From the NCBI GenBank assembly GCA_017618075.1, contig JAFZUY010000038.1, positions 1-64,000 on the forward strand: DNA of 64,000 bases, given 5' to 3'. The translations under genes and the position numbers were made by a program. Under the pieces are notes generated by a model. The model was not told the origin of the DNA, ran no database searches, and saw nothing but the letters and a program-made list of their open reading frames with translations. The stretch is from Lachnospiraceae bacterium. Lineage in GTDB: Bacteria; Bacillota; Clostridia; Lachnospirales; Lachnospiraceae. Below, in pieces: positions 25,357 to 32,455 of this stretch (positions within the stretch are counted from its first letter, which is position 1; each line of letters starts with the position of its first letter).

Positions 25357-25800
25357 ATGACACACAAAGAAAAAGCATTAGTTTATTTTGGAAACAAATT
25401 TCATTGTTCGCAGTCTGTTCTGGCAGCGTTTGCAGACGAAGTAGGATTAAGCGAAGAACAGGCATTAAAACTCGGAGCATGCTTTGGCGGCGGAATGCGT
25501 CAGGGCGAAGTATGTGGTGCAGTTACAGGTGCGCTGATGGTGTTAGGAATGCTTTACGGTCAGTGCGACAAGGATGATCTTGAAAGCAGAATGACAGCTA
25601 ATAAAGTGAATGATGAGATGATGAAGAGGTTCAAAGAAAAGAACGGAACATATATCTGCAACGATTTGCTCGGATGTGATATTTCCTCACCTGAGGGAGT
25701 TCAGTATTGCATTGAAAATAAACTCTTCACGGAATTATGCCCCAAGATGGTTGAAAGTGCGATTGAAATACTGGAAGAGATAATTGCGGAAAATAAGTAA
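25357..25800 (+). CDS. C_GCAxxG_C_C family redox-type protein
   Basis: A 147-residue protein with the family signature: FHCSQSVLAAF, then LKLGACFGGGMRQGEVCGAVTGALMVLG. It also has further Cys residues at CNDLLGCD, QYCIENKL and ELCPKM. Members are small cysteine-rich, probably iron-sulfur or thiol-redox proteins of anaerobes; the exact role is unknown. Ribosome-binding site AGAGG. Confidence 0.85.
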   Translation: MTHKEKALVYFGNKFHCSQSVLAAFADEVGLSEEQALKLGACFGGGMRQGEVCGAVTGALMVLGMLYGQCDKDDLESRMTANKVNDEMMKRFKEKNGTYICNDLLGCDISSPEGVQYCIENKLFTELCPKMVESAIEILEEIIAENK

Positions 25801-25816
25801 TTCAGAGGATTTAGGT

Positions 25817-26392
25817 ATGAGTGAAAGACCGGAACTTAATACGGCTTTAGACGGAAATACATTTCGTAATTACTATTATCTGAAAGAGGAACTGGTTGAA
25901 TTCTGCAGAAAGTATAATCTGCCTGCATCAGGCGGAAAGATAGAACTTACTGACAGAATTGCGTGCTTTCTTGATACCGGGAAAGTAATTAAAACGCCTT
26001 CAAAAAGTAAAAAGGCTGCAGATGTCGGAGAGATAACCGAAGAGACTGTAATTGAATATAATTTCGTTTGTTCTGAAAAGCATAGAGCATTTTTTAAAGA
26101 GAAGATAGGCAAGAGTTTTTCTTTTAATGTATTGTTCCAGCGATGGTTAAAAGAAAATGCAGGTAAGACATATAAAGATGCAATCGATGCATATTATCAA
26201 ATCATGGAAGAGAAGAAAAAAGTTCGCACCACGATTGATAAGCAGTTTGAATATAACACATATATCCGTGATTTCTTTGATGATAACAACGGAAAGAGTT
26301 TGGAAGATGCGATTAAATGCTGGAAGTATAAAAAGAGTCTTCCCGGACATAATCGCTATGAGCTGTCAGATCTGGTTGCTTTGAACAGATAA
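25817..26392 (+). CDS. SAP-domain protein
   Basis: A 191-residue basic protein. The ATG at 25817 is preferred because an upstream in-frame codon (25784) lies inside the previous gene. Residues ~12-55 form a SAP-like helix-extended-loop-helix (YLKEELVEFCRKYNLPASGG, then KIELTDRIACFL), a small nucleic-acid-binding motif. The rest (FKEKIGKSFSFNVLFQRWLKENAGKTYKDAI, later GKSLEDAIKCWKYKKSLPG) contains two related helical 'GK-(T/S)-x-x-DAI' units. Function unknown, probably DNA- or RNA-binding. Confidence 0.75.
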   Translation: MSERPELNTALDGNTFRNYYYLKEELVEFCRKYNLPASGGKIELTDRIACFLDTGKVIKTPSKSKKAADVGEITEETVIEYNFVCSEKHRAFFKEKIGKSFSFNVLFQRWLKENAGKTYKDAIDAYYQIMEEKKKVRTTIDKQFEYNTYIRDFFDDNNGKSLEDAIKCWKYKKSLPGHNRYELSDLVALNR

Positions 26393-26438
26393 TTAATAAA
26401 GGAATCGCTGAAAGCGAAGAGGTTAAAAGGAAAACTGT

Positions 26439-26924
26439 ATGATCATTTTGATAGAGAGTGTAATATTGTGCCTGGCATTTACGCTAATGGTTTTCATTAT
26501 ATCTAGAAAGCCAATTAATACGCTTTATAACTATCCTCCCAAAATTCAGGAAAGAGTGAAGTCGTTAGAAGAGTATAAGGACAGCGTACCTACAAAGAAG
26601 AACAAGATTGCAGTTAAGCTTATAGCATGTATGCTGTTCGTTGTGATTCTCAGCCTGATACTGAGATTTGTGAATGGGTATACGACCTTTCTGATGGCAT
26701 TTGGATATGGATTCCTTCTTTGGACGATAGTTAATCTTTGGGATGTGATTGTGCTGGATATTATATGGTTTTGTCATGATCCGCGCTTTGTATTCAAAGG
26801 TACGGAGGATATGGTGAAGGACTACCATGATTATTGGTTTCACATCAAAGGGTTCTTTATAGGAGAGGGATTGGCATTAATTGTCTGCGCACTGGCCGGA
26901 CTGGTTGTACATTTTATTTTTTAG
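26439..26924 (+). CDS. Hypothetical membrane protein
   Basis: A 161-residue protein with an N-terminal membrane helix (about residues 2-22), two central helices (about 62-105) and one at the C-terminus (about 140-160). Aromatic- and histidine-rich segments (WFCHDPRFVFKGTEDMVKDYHDYWFH) lie between them. No family recognised. AAGGA ribosome-binding site 9 nt before the ATG. Confidence 0.65.
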   Translation: MIILIESVILCLAFTLMVFIISRKPINTLYNYPPKIQERVKSLEEYKDSVPTKKNKIAVKLIACMLFVVILSLILRFVNGYTTFLMAFGYGFLLWTIVNLWDVIVLDIIWFCHDPRFVFKGTEDMVKDYHDYWFHIKGFFIGEGLALIVCALAGLVVHFIF

Positions 26925-26944
26925 AAAGATACGGAATTATTAAT

Positions 26945-27460
26945 ATGGAACTCATAAAAGAAATATTTGGCAGTGTAAAAATATATAAACTCAAATCCCG
27001 CGATGACAACAGGGGTAACCTGACATATGTCTGCGACGACAGTATCGAGGGATTTAAAGCGAAGGAAACCCGCACATACAAAATGCCCAAGGCGGGAACT
27101 TTCTTTGGCATTCATTATCGCGAGGAGATTTCTCCGATGGCGAAGTTTGTAACCGTCATACAGGGCAAAGGAATGGACTATGTCGTTGATTTAAGAAAGG
27201 ATTCACCTACATATTTACAATACGAATCATTTGAATTATCAGAAGAAAACAACTTAGCGGTCCTTGTTCCCGCAGGAATCGGACACGCGTTTATATCGCT
27301 GGAAGACAATACAATTCAGGTTTATACAATAGACAGAAGCGGAAACGACGGTCACTCAAAACAGATTAATTATGCTGATGAAAAGATCGGGCTTAAGCTT
27401 CCGATTCCAATCAGCGAAATATCCGATTACGACCAAAACGCACCATTTATAGCGGAATAA
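26945..27460 (+). CDS. dTDP-4-dehydrorhamnose 3,5-epimerase-related (RmlC-like cupin) protein
   Basis: A 171-residue protein matching the RmlC cupin fold: DDNRGNL, GTFFGIHYRE, KFVTVIQGKGMDYVVDLRKDSPTY and LVPAGIGHAFISLED. The family modifies nucleotide-linked sugars for surface polysaccharides. The ATG at 26945 begins the conserved domain; a longer frame reaches back into the upstream gene and is not used. No clear ribosome-binding site and no other sugar-nucleotide genes nearby, so its pathway is unknown. Confidence 0.75.
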   Translation: MELIKEIFGSVKIYKLKSRDDNRGNLTYVCDDSIEGFKAKETRTYKMPKAGTFFGIHYREEISPMAKFVTVIQGKGMDYVVDLRKDSPTYLQYESFELSEENNLAVLVPAGIGHAFISLEDNTIQVYTIDRSGNDGHSKQINYADEKIGLKLPIPISEISDYDQNAPFIAE

Positions 27461-27573
27461 AAGGCTTCTTTGCCACTTTAAATTGGTAAAATATAATAAA
27501 AGAAACATTAAACAATTGGTAATAATTCACAATAAAAAGGACAAAAGGTGGAAAAGTCTGTGAATTCTGCAAA

Positions 27574-27602
27574 TTGTTTCAGATAATGTAGCATGCTATA
27601 AT
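27574..27602 (+). promoter_or_regulatory. Promoter upstream of small ORF
   Basis: TTGTTT (27574-27579), 17-bp spacer, consensus TATAAT (27597-27602), followed about 78 nt later by a small coding region with a good ribosome-binding site. Confidence 0.6.
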
Positions 27603-27680
27603 CAGTCAAACATAATGAAGAGGGGTCACAATCACGAAGGTAAGACTTGCGGGGCAGACTTGAAGAAAGGAAGTGATTGT

Positions 27681-27866
27681 ATGAACTACATTATCGAAAT
27701 CGAAAAAGGTCTTTGGTTTTTAGGATGGTCGCCGCTTGACGGAACCATGCAGACAACTCAGAAAATCGGTCTGGCCTATCGTATGAGAAGAACGGTAGCG
27801 CAAAGAACTCTTCCGAAGGTTGTCGAAAAGTACGGCAAAGGTCATATTATGGCATCAGCGATTTAA
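27681..27866 (+). CDS. Hypothetical 61-residue protein
   Basis: A small frame starting at ATG 27681 behind AAAGGAAG, with its own consensus promoter (27574-27602) and a strong terminator 22 nt after the stop, so it forms a complete short transcription unit. The protein has a Trp/aromatic-rich centre (KGLWFLGWSPLDGTM) and a basic C-terminal part (YRMRRTVAQRTLPKVVEKYGKG). No homologue recognised. The 5' untranslated part (about 27608-27680) might itself be functional RNA. Confidence 0.5.
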   Translation: MNYIIEIEKGLWFLGWSPLDGTMQTTQKIGLAYRMRRTVAQRTLPKVVEKYGKGHIMASAI

Positions 27867-27888
27867 CCAAATATATTTAACAAAGCCG

Positions 27889-27921
27889 GATCTCCAGTCA
27901 GCGTACTGGAGATCTTTTTTT
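27889..27921 (+). terminator. Terminator after the small ORF
   Basis: Perfect 10-bp stem GATCTCCAGT (27889-27898) / ACTGGAGATC (27905-27914) with a 6-nt loop, then seven T. Confidence 0.93.
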
Positions 27922-27954
27922 GTGTTTTAAAAAAAATTAAAAAAATTTTTAATT

Positions 27955-27988
27955 ACCTATTGACATAGTAGGTTGAAAGTTGTATTTT
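27955..27988 (+). promoter_or_regulatory. metY promoter with palindromic operator over the -35 box
   Basis: TTGACA (27960-27965), 17-bp spacer and TATTTT (27983-27988). The -35 box lies in the middle of the inverted repeat ACCTA-N9-TAGGT (27955-27973). Rrf2-family regulators of cysteine metabolism bind short AT-flanked palindromes, and an Rrf2 gene follows cysK, so this is a plausible repressor site. Confidence 0.6.
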
Positions 27989-28028
27989 ATATTTACCGAC
28001 CGACGAGGTGGGTAAAAGAAAAGCACCG

Positions 28029-28048
28029 GCTGATGGCTTCACGTCAGC
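28029..28048 (+). ncRNA. Hairpin in the metY leader upstream of the leader peptide
   Basis: GCTGATG (28029-28035) pairs with CGTCAGC (28042-28048, one G-U) around the loop GCTTCA, directly before the leader peptide ribosome-binding site. A second hairpin, TTTACC-g-ACC / GGT-g-GGTAAA (27992-28016), lies at the predicted 5' end. The sequence does not fit the SAM-I (S-box) consensus. Role unknown. Confidence 0.45.
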
Positions 28049-28066
28049 AAAGAATGAGAGGACAAA

Positions 28067-28153
28067 ATGGCAAAGGATTTTATAATCAATTTTGTAAAAA
28101 ATATACTGTTGATTCGAATGTGCTCACGATGTCGATGTTGCAGCGTGAATTAA
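28067..28153 (+). CDS. Cys-rich leader peptide upstream of metY-cysK
   Basis: A 28-codon frame with a GAGAGGA site 4-5 nt before its ATG. The last part reads RMCSRCRCCSVN: four Cys within seven residues, separated by Arg and Ser and mostly using CGA for Arg, an uncommon codon in the neighbouring genes. It lies 78 nt before an O-acetylhomoserine sulfhydrylase gene followed by cysteine synthase. Cys-rich upstream peptides that sense cysteine by ribosome stalling are known from actinobacteria; this looks like a clostridial counterpart. No U-tract terminator is seen after it. Confidence 0.7.
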   Translation: MAKDFIINFVKNILLIRMCSRCRCCSVN

Positions 28154-28231
28154 GATGAACAAAGATTCATCATAAAAGAGAAAATGAATTATCAATAAAA
28201 AAACAGTATATAACGAAAGGAAATAAATAAA

Positions 28232-29515
28232 ATGAGCGATTACAGATTTGAAACATTACAGATACATGTTGGACAGGAAAGCCCCGACATCTCCACAGAT
28301 GCAAGAGCGGTTCCCATTTATGCAACCACATCCTACGTATTTAAGGATTCCAAGACAGCAGCAGGAAGATTTGGACTTACAGAGAGCGGTAACATTTACA
28401 CCAGACTCATGAACCCCACTTCCGATGTTTTTGAAAAGAGAATTGCAGCACTTGAAGGCGGTATCGGAGCACTTGCTACAGCTTCAGGTTCATCAGCAAT
28501 CACATATGCAATTCAGAACATTGCAACTACAGGAGATCACATCGTAGCTTCCAAGAACCTTTACGGCGGAACTTACAACCTCCTCGCACACACACTTAAA
28601 GATCAGGGACTTACAACTACATTCGTTGATCCTTCCGATCCCGAGAATTTTGAAAAAGCAATTAAGGATAATACAAAGCTTCTTTACGCAGAGACTCTTG
28701 GCAATCCTAACTCGGATATAGCAGATCTCGAAGCAATTTCAGCAATTGCTCACAAGCATGGTATTCCCCTTATTGTTGACTCAACATTTGCTACACCTTA
28801 TCTTCTTCGTCCCATTGAACACGGTGCAGATATCGTAGTACATTCAGCTACCAAGTTCATCGGCGGACACGGAACAGTAATGGGTGGTGTTATCGTAGAC
28901 GGCGGTAAGTTTGACTGGGCACAGAACGATAAATTCCCCGGCCTTTCAAAACCCAATCCTTCATATCACGGAATCGTATTTACAGATGCGGTAGGTGCAG
29001 CAGCATACATCATAAAATTAAGAACAACTATCATGAGAGATCAAGGAGCTGCATTATCACCTTTTAACTCATTCCTTCTTATCCAGGGTCTTGAGACACT
29101 CTCACTCAGAGTAGAAAGACATGTTGAAAATGCATTGAAGGTAATTGATTACTTAAGCAAACATCCTCAGGTAGAGAAAGTAAACCATCCTTCGGTTGAA
29201 GGCGGAAGACAGAAAGAACTTTACGATCAGTACTTCCCTAACGGAGCAGGTTCAATCTTTACATTTGATATCAAGGGCGATGCAAACACAGCAAGAAAAT
29301 TCACGGAAAGCCTCAAGCTCTTCTCACTTCTTGCAAACGTTGCGGATGTTAAATCACTCGTTATTCATCCTGCATCAACCACACATTCACAGCTTAGCGA
29401 GGAAGAACTTCTTGATGCAGGTATCAGACCTAATACCGTAAGACTTTCAATCGGTACAGAGCATATTGATGACATCATCGAAGACCTCGAGCAGGCATTT
29501 AAAGCAGTTTTATAA
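28232..29515 (+). CDS. metY: O-acetylhomoserine aminocarboxypropyltransferase (sulfhydrylase)
   Basis: A 427-residue PLP enzyme of the Cys/Met-metabolism family, making homocysteine from O-acetylhomoserine and sulfide. Motifs: [13 protein letters not shown] (typical MetY start), SGSSAITYA, the PLP-lysine segment [13 protein letters not shown], and [18 protein letters not shown] at the end. Length suits MetY rather than the shorter MetB/MetC. Preceded by an operator/leader region with a Cys-rich peptide; cysK follows 49 nt later. Confidence 0.95.
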   Translation: MSDYRFETLQIHVGQESPDISTDARAVPIYATTSYVFKDSKTAAGRFGLTESGNIYTRLMNPTSDVFEKRIAALEGGIGALATASGSSAITYAIQNIATTGDHIVASKNLYGGTYNLLAHTLKDQGLTTTFVDPSDPENFEKAIKDNTKLLYAETLGNPNSDIADLEAISAIAHKHGIPLIVDSTFATPYLLRPIEHGADIVVHSATKFIGGHGTVMGGVIVDGGKFDWAQNDKFPGLSKPNPSYHGIVFTDAVGAAAYIIKLRTTIMRDQGAALSPFNSFLLIQGLETLSLRVERHVENALKVIDYLSKHPQVEKVNHPSVEGGRQKELYDQYFPNGAGSIFTFDIKGDANTARKFTESLKLFSLLANVADVKSLVIHPASTTHSQLSEEELLDAGIRPNTVRLSIGTEHIDDIIEDLEQAFKAVL

Positions 29516-29564
29516 TTTGGTATAATACAGTTTAAAGAATCACGGATTCAGAAAGGAATTAATC

Positions 29565-30497
29565 ATGGGAAAAATATATACAGCAGCAGATCAGTTAATA
29601 GGAAAAACTCCTCTTTTGGAGCTCACACATATAGAAGCAGCAGAAAAGCTTGAAGCTAAGATTTACGCAAAGCTTGAGTACTTCAATCCTGCAGGCAGCG
29701 TAAAAGACAGAATCGCCAAAGCCATGCTTGACGATGCAGAAGCTAAGGGCCTTATCAATGCAGATACAACAATCATCGAGCCCACATCAGGCAACACAGG
29801 TATCGGTCTTGCTTCCGTAGCTGCAGCAAGAGGATATAAAATTATCATCGTCATGCCCGAAACAATGTCAGTTGAAAGAAGACAGCTTATGAAGGCATAC
29901 GGCGCAAACCTTGAGCTTACAGAAGGCTCAAAGGGTATGAAGGGTGCAATTGCTAAGGCAGAAGAGCTTGCAAAGGAAATTCCCAACAGCTTCATTCCTT
30001 CACAGTTTACAAACGCAGCAAATCCCAAGGCTCATTTTGAGACAACAGGTCCCGAAATCTGGGAAGATACAGACGGAAACGTTGATATCTTTGTAGCAGG
30101 TGTAGGTACAGGCGGTACAGTTACAGGTGTAGGCGAGTTCTTAAAAGAGAAGAAGGCATCCGTTAAGGTTGTTGCAGTTGAGCCCGCAGACTCACCCGTA
30201 CTTTCCAAAGGAACACCCGGCAGCCATAAGATCCAGGGTATCGGTGCAGGTTTCGTTCCCGATGTACTTAATACAAAGATTTATGATGAAATCATCGCAG
30301 TTTCAAACGATGCAGCTTTTGAGACAGGCAGACTTGTCGGAACAAAGGAAGGTGTTCTCGTAGGTATTTCATCAGGCGCAGCACTTTTCGCAGCAATCGA
30401 ACTTGCAAAGAGAGCAGAAAACAAGGGCAAGAACATTGTAGTTCTTCTTCCCGACACAGGAGACAGATATCTTTCTACAGCACTTTTCGCTAACTAA
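29565..30497 (+). CDS. cysK: Cysteine synthase A (O-acetylserine sulfhydrylase)
   Basis: A 310-residue PLP enzyme forming cysteine from O-acetylserine and sulfide. It carries [16 protein letters not shown] (PLP Lys), [12 protein letters not shown], the phosphate loop [14 protein letters not shown], and the substrate loop [11 protein letters not shown]. Full length. Part of the metY unit, so sulfide assimilation into both Met and Cys precursors would respond to the same leader. Confidence 0.97.
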   Translation: MGKIYTAADQLIGKTPLLELTHIEAAEKLEAKIYAKLEYFNPAGSVKDRIAKAMLDDAEAKGLINADTTIIEPTSGNTGIGLASVAAARGYKIIIVMPETMSVERRQLMKAYGANLELTEGSKGMKGAIAKAEELAKEIPNSFIPSQFTNAANPKAHFETTGPEIWEDTDGNVDIFVAGVGTGGTVTGVGEFLKEKKASVKVVAVEPADSPVLSKGTPGSHKIQGIGAGFVPDVLNTKIYDEIIAVSNDAAFETGRLVGTKEGVLVGISSGAALFAAIELAKRAENKGKNIVVLLPDTGDRYLSTALFAN

Positions 30498-30509
30498 TCA
30501 ACGGAAAGA

Positions 30510-30539
30510 TTGATTTTGCCCGTGGAAAATGTTTATAAT
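30510..30539 (+). promoter_or_regulatory. Promoter of the Rrf2 regulator gene
   Basis: TTGATT (30510-30515), 18-bp spacer and TATAAT (30534-30539), 20 nt before the start codon; it would allow expression apart from cysK. Confidence 0.6.
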
Positions 30540-30559
30540 TGGAAAAGGGGTAAAATTTT

Positions 30560-30982
30560 ATGATGGTTTCCACGAGGGGCAGATATGCACTCAGGGTTAT
30601 GATTGATATAGCGGAGCACTCAAACGGCAATTATGTGGCAATGCATGATGTGGCCGAGAGGCAGGAAATATCGCTTAAATATCTTGAGAGAATTCTTCCT
30701 CTGTTAGTAAAAGCAAAATTAATAGAGGGTGTACACGGAAAAGGCGGAGGTTATCATCTGACCAGAAAGCCTTCACAGTACACAGTAGGAGAAATCTTAA
30801 GGCTGACCGAAGGAGATCTCGCTCCCGTAAGCTGTCTGGACTGTAAAGGTCCGGACTGTCCCAGAAAGGCAGAATGCAGAACGCTTCCGATGTGGGAAAA
30901 AATAGACAAAATCGTAAACGAATATTTTGACTCGGTCACCATAGAAGACCTGATGTATAAAGACATAACAGCCAACATATAA
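30560..30982 (+). CDS. Rrf2-family transcriptional regulator
   Basis: A 140-residue winged-helix regulator: STRGRYALRVMIDIAEH (N-terminal helix), ISLKYLERILPLLVKAKLIEGVHGKGGGYHLTRKP (recognition helix and wing), then a Cys group SCLDCKGPDCPRKAEC (C-x2-C-x4-C-x5-C) where IscR/NsrR-type members bind an Fe-S cluster. B. subtilis CymR, of the same family, represses cysteine genes together with CysK. Location beside metY-cysK suggests a similar role here, perhaps cluster- or thiol-sensing. AAAGGGG site; ATG ATG start. Confidence 0.88.
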   Translation: MMVSTRGRYALRVMIDIAEHSNGNYVAMHDVAERQEISLKYLERILPLLVKAKLIEGVHGKGGGYHLTRKPSQYTVGEILRLTEGDLAPVSCLDCKGPDCPRKAECRTLPMWEKIDKIVNEYFDSVTIEDLMYKDITANI

Positions 30983-30988
30983 AGAATA

Positions 30989-31014
30989 AACCGCTCGTTT
31001 GGGCGGTTTTTCTT
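30989..31014 (+). terminator. Terminator after the Rrf2 gene
   Basis: AACCGCTC pairs with GGGCGGTT (one G-U) around a short GTTT loop, followed by TTTC TTTT. Confidence 0.75.
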
Positions 31015-31149
31015 TTGCGTATAATCGGTTGTATCAAAGACATAAAAATGGTAAATTTATAGTAAGAAAATGAATCATAAAAGTTATGAAAAATCTTAAA
31101 AAAACCGATAAATAATTAAATGTGTAAAAAAGATGTTTAGAGGTAAAAA

Positions 31150-32433
31150 ATGCCGGGAATCAACGAACTCATTTTACAAATTGAATCAGGTATGCTGGAT
31201 GATCAGTTCGCCGATGTTTACAAGGACGAAAACGCCATCAGATATCAGAGAATCAGATATACCGATGCTCTCATAAAATTCAGGGATCTTTATAAAACGG
31301 AGGATTTCTGTATTTTTTCTGCGCCCGGAAGAAGCGAGGTTATGGGCAATCATACCGACCACCAGCATGGAGAAGTGCTTGCGGCAGGAATCAATCTGGA
31401 TGCAATTGCAATCGTTAATAAGACCGACGGCAAGTTAATCAGGATTGTATCAGGCGATTATCCCATGATGAAAGTCGATGTAAGCAGCCTCAACAAACAA
31501 AAGTCGAAAAAAGGTTCAAGTGAAGCTCTGATAGAAGGTATCTGCAAATATTTCTTTGATAAAGGGTATGCGGTCGGCGGATTCGATGCATATGTTACCA
31601 GCGATGTAATAGTTGGCGCAGGTCTGTCTTCCTCAGCAGCATTCGAGACGCTTATAGGAACAATTGTATCGCATCTTTTTAACAACGGATATTTCAAGGA
31701 TACAGAGATAGCAATAGCAGGCCAGTATGCGGAAAATGTATACTTCGGCAAACCCTGCGGACTGATGGATCAGATGGCATGTTCGCTAGGCGGTCTGGTG
31801 CATGTTGATTTTGCGGATGAGAGCAATCCGATATCGGAAAAGATTATGTACGATTTATCGGACAACGGATATTCGCTCTGCATTACCGATACCAAGGGTT
31901 CACACGCAAATCTGACCGATGAATATGCGGCAATTCCCAAGGAAATGAAGGATGTTGCATCATTCTTCGGAAAAGATTATTTACTCGGTGTGACATTAGA
32001 TGAACTGCTTGCAAACGCTTCTAAAATCCGTGCACAGTTTTCTGACAGAGCACTGCTTCGCGCAATACATTTCGTTAATGAAAATGAGAGAGTTAAAAAA
32101 GGTGTTGAGGCACTTAAGAATAATGATACAAATGAGTTTTTAAAACTTGTCAGAGAGTCAGGCAAATCATCGTTTGAGTATCTTCAAAACGTATATGCGG
32201 TGAATGATTATCTAAACCAGAATCTTTCACTGGCACTTGCGATAAGTGACAGCATACTTGATAAAAACGATGAGGCATTCAGAGTTCACGGTGGCGGCTT
32301 CGCAGGTACGATTCAGGCATTCGTCAAAAACGAAAACGTAGCCGCATACAAGGAAAAACTCGATGCGGTATTCGGAGACAATTCCTGTCACGTGCTAAAG
32401 GTCAGAAAGTACGGCGGCATTAGGATTTTATAA
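31150..32433 (+). CDS. galK: Galactokinase
   Basis: A 427-residue GHMP kinase phosphorylating galactose at C1. Motif 1 reads FSAPGRSEVMGNHTDHQHGEV (usually GRxNLIGEHTDY; somewhat divergent), motif 2 is VGAGLSSSAAFE and motif 3 HGGGFAGTIQAF. The N-terminus is about 35 residues longer than E. coli GalK, as in many clostridial enzymes. No galT or galE is in the window. First gene of the galactoside operon; preceded by about 135 bp with no clear promoter that I could fix. Confidence 0.92.
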   Translation: MPGINELILQIESGMLDDQFADVYKDENAIRYQRIRYTDALIKFRDLYKTEDFCIFSAPGRSEVMGNHTDHQHGEVLAAGINLDAIAIVNKTDGKLIRIVSGDYPMMKVDVSSLNKQKSKKGSSEALIEGICKYFFDKGYAVGGFDAYVTSDVIVGAGLSSSAAFETLIGTIVSHLFNNGYFKDTEIAIAGQYAENVYFGKPCGLMDQMACSLGGLVHVDFADESNPISEKIMYDLSDNGYSLCITDTKGSHANLTDEYAAIPKEMKDVASFFGKDYLLGVTLDELLANASKIRAQFSDRALLRAIHFVNENERVKKGVEALKNNDTNEFLKLVRESGKSSFEYLQNVYAVNDYLNQNLSLALAISDSILDKNDEAFRVHGGGFAGTIQAFVKNENVAAYKEKLDAVFGDNSCHVLKVRKYGGIRIL

Positions 32434-32455
32434 AATAAATTTTGTGAGGGTTACA

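Noticed and set aside
27990..28066. SAM-I (S-box) riboswitch upstream of metY
   Set aside because: Expected from the gene, but the conserved core (GAGGGA...GGCAAC) and the terminator are missing.
27973..28158. 61-codon ORF overlapping the Cys-rich leader peptide in another frame
   Set aside because: No ribosome-binding site; it spans the promoter and the leader hairpins. The 28-codon frame at 28067 has a good site and a meaningful composition.
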